Shown here: positions 60,683-64,000 of the stretch, in pieces
Position numbering within the stretch: position 1 is the stretch's first letter
Layout: every line of letters starts with the position of its first letter
Origin: Bacteroidota bacterium
Lineage (GTDB): Bacteria > Bacteroidota > Bacteroidia > Bacteroidales > VadinHA17
Assembly: GCA_029547705.1 (NCBI GenBank)
Contig: JAKPOU010000055.1
Coordinates: 124,001 to 188,000 of the forward strand
Direction: 5' to 3'
Length of the DNA stretch: 64,000 bases
The notes under the pieces: generated by a model
Databases searched by the model: none
The model's input: only the letters and a program-made list of their open reading frames with translations
Told to the model about the DNA's origin: nothing
Position numbers and translations under genes: made by a program

Positions 60683-62398
60683 ATGCAGAAAGCCGGGCAG
60701 AATGAAAATATAAGGATAAAGGAATGGCTTCAGTTTCTGATCAGGATTGCTGCTGTTATAGTGATTGCCCTGCTTCTTTCACTTCTCCGGATAAGAATCG
60801 ACCTGACGGAAGACAGAAGGTATACTCTTTCAGAACCAACCCGCCGTATACTGGCCGGTACGAAGAATGACATATTCATACAGGTTTATCTTGACGGTGA
60901 CATGCCGGTTCCGCTCAAACGCCTGAGGAGATCTGTGAAGGAGATGCTGGAGGAGTTCAGGGTTGCATCCAAGCGAAAGATTGACTATGAGTTCATAAAT
61001 CCTGCCGATGCCAGGGATCCCCGGCAAAGGGAGGCACAATATGCTTCCCTGTACAACAAGGGTTTGAATCCGGTCAATATTCAGGCCAGCGACAGTGAGG
61101 GAGGCAAGACCCAGAAAATGATCTTCCCCGGAATGCTGATAAATTACAATGAAATAGAAGTGCCTGTCAATTTTCTTAAAAACAATCCCTCGGTCCCCTA
61201 CGAACAGAATATTCTGCATTCCATTGAAGGTCTTGAATATGAGATGATTCAGACAATTGCAACCGTGAGTTCGGATACGGTGTATAAAGTCGCTTTTCTC
61301 GAGGGCCATAATGAACTCGCAGAGATTGATGTTGCGGACATAACGATTCATCTGGCAAAATTCTTTACAATAGACCGGGGTGCAATCAACGGCCGCCATG
61401 GTATTCTGGACAATTACGCCGCTGTTGTCATTGCAGGTCCCGCAAAGGAATTCAGCGAGTCAGACAAGCTGGTACTTGACCAGTATATTATGAACGGAGG
61501 CAAGGTGCTGTGGCTGGCGGAACAGGTTGAAGTGAATGCCGACAGCCTGGCAACAGGCGGGACAATAGGCCTGTACAGGCCTCTGAATATTGAGGATCAG
61601 CTATTCAGGTACGGAGTGCGGATTAATCCCGAAGTAATACAGGATCTTGACTGCATGGTTATCAGGGTGGCTGTTTCAGCCGGGGAGCAGCAACAGATGG
61701 TTCCGGCACCCTGGGTATATTATCCCAGATTGTATCCCAGTCAGGACCATCCCATTACAAAAAATCTTAACAGGATAAAAGGGATGTTTGTCAACACCAT
61801 TGACACTGTGGGACTGGACCCGGCAATAAGGAAAACGGTTCTGCTCACCAGTTCGGCTCAGTCCAGAACCATTACTCCCCCCGTGATAATACGTCTGAAA
61901 GAAGCGGAACAGCTGCCTGATGAGCAGCAGTACAGCAAGTCTCATTTGTCTGCAGCCGTGCTTCTTGAAGGTGTTTTTCCCTCAGCTTTCAGAAACAGGA
62001 TGATTTCCGGCCTTGCGGACGGGAAGGATTTTGCATTCAGGGACAGTAGTGAGGAAACAAGGATGATTGTTGTTGCCGACGGGGATATCATCCGCAATGA
62101 GGTCAGGAGGATGGGAAACCAGGGGACTCCATATCCGCTGGGCCAGGACAGGCTGACAGGGGAAATGATGGGCAACAGGGATTTTATAATCAATTGCCTG
62201 AATTACCTTGTTGATGATCATGGCCTGATGGAGCTGAGGTCACGGGAAATGAAGCTGAGGCTTCTCGACAGGACAAGAATCAGGGAGGAAAAGCTTTTCT
62301 GGCAGATGGTCAATCTTGTTGTTCCCGTACTGCTTGTAATAATGTCAGGACTGGCGTACAGCTATTTCAGGAAAAGGATTTATACACGGCAGGGATGA
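60683..62398 (+). CDS. gldG: GldG-type ABC transporter auxiliary protein
   Basis: 571 residues. Membrane segments near residues 15-35 and near the C-terminus flank a large periplasmic region. DLTEDRRYTLSEPTRRILAG, KRLRRSVKEMLEEF and YEMIQTIATVSSD are GldG/IFT-like signatures. It starts 3 bp after gldF and overlaps the next gene by 4 bp (ATGA). Confidence 0.87.
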   Translation: MQKAGQNENIRIKEWLQFLIRIAAVIVIALLLSLLRIRIDLTEDRRYTLSEPTRRILAGTKNDIFIQVYLDGDMPVPLKRLRRSVKEMLEEFRVASKRKIDYEFINPADARDPRQREAQYASLYNKGLNPVNIQASDSEGGKTQKMIFPGMLINYNEIEVPVNFLKNNPSVPYEQNILHSIEGLEYEMIQTIATVSSDTVYKVAFLEGHNELAEIDVADITIHLAKFFTIDRGAINGRHGILDNYAAVVIAGPAKEFSESDKLVLDQYIMNGGKVLWLAEQVEVNADSLATGGTIGLYRPLNIEDQLFRYGVRINPEVIQDLDCMVIRVAVSAGEQQQMVPAPWVYYPRLYPSQDHPITKNLNRIKGMFVNTIDTVGLDPAIRKTVLLTSSAQSRTITPPVIIRLKEAEQLPDEQQYSKSHLSAAVLLEGVFPSAFRNRMISGLADGKDFAFRDSSEETRMIVVADGDIIRNEVRRMGNQGTPYPLGQDRLTGEMMGNRDFIINCLNYLVDDHGLMELRSREMKLRLLDRTRIREEKLFWQMVNLVVPVLLVIMSGLAYSYFRKRIYTRQG

Positions 62399-63369
62399 AA
62401 GGCAATGCATATTTGAGGATTCTGCTGCCTGCCGGGGTACTGGTCCTTCTGATACTGGTTTTCTTTCTTGTCAGAAACAGATCGCCCTTCGGCAAAGCGG
62501 AAACCAGGTTTTCAGGCGGTGCCGGCAGTGAAATCACAGCTTTTGAAATCTCGTCAGCCGGCAGGAAAGTGCTTCTTTCATACAGGGACGGTGTATGGAA
62601 AGTGAATCAGGATGCAGAAGCCCGGAAAAGCATCACACTCTTTGCACTGAGGGTACTGAAGGAGATGAGGATCAAATCGCCCGTCTCGGCCGGAATGTTT
62701 TACGATCAGATAGTGGCAAAGGGCATCCGGCCCGTAAAGGTGAAAGTGTATGAGAAGAAAAGACTTCCGAGAACATTCTATGTTTACCGGACCTCATCAA
62801 ACAAATACGGGAATATCATGAAGGCAAAAGAGCGCAGCAGGCCCTTTGTCGTTCACTTCCCGGGCTTTGAGGGAGACATAGGTTCATTGTTCATCGCCGA
62901 AGAGATGTTCTGGAAGCCCTTCATCCTTTTCAATCTCCTTCCTTCGGAAATATCATCCGTGACCCTTGATAATTATGCCGATCCGCCGGCATCCTTCAGG
63001 ATCAGCACCGGCGGAGAATCATTCAGGCTTTCGGATTTGCACACTTACCTTACGGGGTGGGATACATCAAGGCTTAAAAGGTATATATCCTACTATACGA
63101 TGGTACCTTTTGAGAGCTGGGCCTTTGATATGGCGGAAGATGAAAAGGCCCTGCTGGCAAATCAAAAGCCCGCCTACAGGATCACTGTCACTACAAATGA
63201 GGGGGAAAACAAAGGACTTGACCTGTGGGAAAGAGTAAGTGACGGAAAAACCGATGCCGGCCGCTTGTGGGGGAAAACGGATGACAGTGAGGATTACATG
63301 ATAATCCGGTATTTTGACATTGACCCGCTGCTTAGAAAACTGAGCTATTTTTATCCCGACCGGAAATAA
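62395..63369 (+). CDS. DUF4340 domain protein of the GldFG unit
   Basis: 324 residues with one N-terminal membrane segment (ILLPAGVLVLLILVFFLV) and a beta-rich periplasmic region. DUF4340 proteins usually follow GldFG-like permeases and probably form part of the same envelope complex. It overlaps gldG by 4 bp. Function unknown. Confidence 0.8.
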   Translation: MKGNAYLRILLPAGVLVLLILVFFLVRNRSPFGKAETRFSGGAGSEITAFEISSAGRKVLLSYRDGVWKVNQDAEARKSITLFALRVLKEMRIKSPVSAGMFYDQIVAKGIRPVKVKVYEKKRLPRTFYVYRTSSNKYGNIMKAKERSRPFVVHFPGFEGDIGSLFIAEEMFWKPFILFNLLPSEISSVTLDNYADPPASFRISTGGESFRLSDLHTYLTGWDTSRLKRYISYYTMVPFESWAFDMAEDEKALLANQKPAYRITVTTNEGENKGLDLWERVSDGKTDAGRLWGKTDDSEDYMIIRYFDIDPLLRKLSYFYPDRK

Positions 63370-63503
63370 CAGGGCTGCCTGATCAGATCCGGATGATCCG
63401 CCGGTATGTCACTTCCCTTATTAGTCAAATCCTTTGGTGAACAGGAAATTGTTCATATGATTCAGATATCAGCCCCGGACTTTATTAAACGATAAGTTGT
63501 ATT

Positions 63504-63511
63504 TAAATTTG
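63504..63511 (+). promoter_or_regulatory. Possible -7 promoter element of dnaN
   Basis: TAAATTTG matches TAnnTTTG about 125 bp before the dnaN start, in an AT-rich 267-bp gap. No clear -33 TTG. Confidence 0.35.
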
Positions 63512-63587
63512 AATGAATATATTTTTTTTGTAATATTGATAGCTGTGAATCAGGTCATATCTGTTGATCTAATTCATTAAGAGTTAG

Positions 63588-63605
63588 TTGTATAAGTAAA
63601 TACAA
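63588..63605. promoter_or_regulatory. 18-bp palindrome upstream of dnaN
   Basis: TTGTAT-6 nt-ATACAA is a perfect inverted repeat 31 bp before the dnaN ATG. It has the same arm and spacer size as the Rex-like sites but a different inner sequence, so the regulator is unknown. Confidence 0.35.
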
Positions 63606-63636
63606 AGCTGAATAAATAATTTAAACGTATAATAAT

Positions 63637-64000
63637 ATGAAATTTGTAGTATCCAGCACTGAATTACTTGGTCATCTTCAAGCTATAAGCAGGGTTATAA
63701 GTTCAAAGAACACACTTCCCATTCTGGATAATTTCCTTTTCAGTCTTTCGGGAAATGATCTGGAGATAACAGCTTCAGATCTTGAATCAACCCTCATAAC
63801 AAGATTGAAGCTCGAGAATACCGAAGGAGACGGCATTATTGCCCTGCCGGCAAGGTTATTGCTGGATACCCTGAAAGAGTTTTCAGCCCAGCCTCTCACC
63901 TTTGACATTAATCTGGAAACAATGGGTGTTGTTCTTACTTCAGAGAACGGGAAATTCACGATGATGGGTCTGAATGGAATTGATTTCCCGGCTCTTCCCG
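63637..64000 (+). CDS. dnaN: DNA polymerase III sliding clamp, N-terminal part (3' end outside window)
   Basis: 121 codons from ATG 63637 to the window edge. MKFVVSSTELLGHLQAISRVISSKNTLPIL and ASDLESTLITRL are the typical start of the beta clamp. It tethers DNA polymerase III to DNA. The rest lies to the right. Confidence 0.93.
   Translation, partial: MKFVVSSTELLGHLQAISRVISSKNTLPILDNFLFSLSGNDLEITASDLESTLITRLKLENTEGDGIIALPARLLLDTLKEFSAQPLTFDINLETMGVVLTSENGKFTMMGLNGIDFPALP

Overview
The window reads as a chromosome segment of an anaerobic member of the Bacteroidota, probably Bacteroidales/Marinilabiliales-like. The support is gldF/gldG homologues, a DUF3078 protein, lipid A synthesis (lpxB), the yicC-gmk-nadD order, several matches to the Bacteroidota promoter (TTG about 19-21 nt before TAnnTTTG), and no obvious dependence on Shine-Dalgarno sites. 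Genes are dense, and no gene-free stretch exceeds 300 bases. I saw no tRNA, rRNA, CRISPR array, insertion sequence or prophage.

Layout. (1) 1-8005 (+): sugar catabolism, with the tail of a ROK kinase, an MFS sugar transporter, a Tat-exported Gfo/Idh/MocA oxidoreductase, a large HEAT-repeat protein carrying two DUF1080 (3-keto-glycoside hydrolase/lyase) domains, and a GH29 fucosidase lipoprotein with a discoidin-like domain. (2) 8153-14857: a ROK kinase (-), then a nucleoside-recognition (SpmA/SpmB-like) membrane protein, a GntP permease, a glycerate 2-kinase and a second GntP permease (+). (3) 14937-18621: a WbsX/GH99-like secreted protein, a YgjP-type metallopeptidase, a membrane metallophosphoesterase and a NUDIX hydrolase. 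(4) 18618-30831: the main point of interest, a divergent [FeFe]-hydrogenase-like locus. The left arm has a 2Fe-2S ferredoxin, a sensory-hydrogenase-like PAS protein and a SpoIIE phosphatase. The right arm has NuoE-like, NuoF-like and HydA-like subunits, a hydrogenase-like histidine kinase, a lone receiver, a receiver-kinase and Rex. Two adjoining Rex-like operators lie between the arms. (5) 30845-35920: ribF, an M14 peptidase and a tryptophanase. (6) 36159-44115 (+): amino-acid fermentation, with an ADP-forming acyl-CoA synthetase, an ACT protein, a phenylacetate-CoA ligase-like enzyme, an aminotransferase and a four-subunit 2-oxoacid:ferredoxin oxidoreductase. (7) 44124-64000: housekeeping genes (nadD, gmk, yicC, pheT, macro domain, UbiA, surE, lpxB, SpoIID, gldFG, dnaN start), a tryptophanase paralogue that lacks key PLP residues, and several unknowns.

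How the genes fit together. The amino-acid fermentation genes would reduce ferredoxin and make ATP from acyl-CoA. Redox balance would be sensed through Rex (NADH/NAD+) and the two hydrogenase-like sensors. The HydA-like subunit keeps all four H-cluster cysteines at the positions of Clostridium pasteurianum CpI, but residues 279, 282, 299, 353 and 358 are changed. The trimer is therefore unlikely to be an ordinary H2-evolving enzyme. Comparisons with CpI, E. coli tryptophanase and tyrosine phenol-lyase were made from remembered reference sequences, not by a computed alignment.
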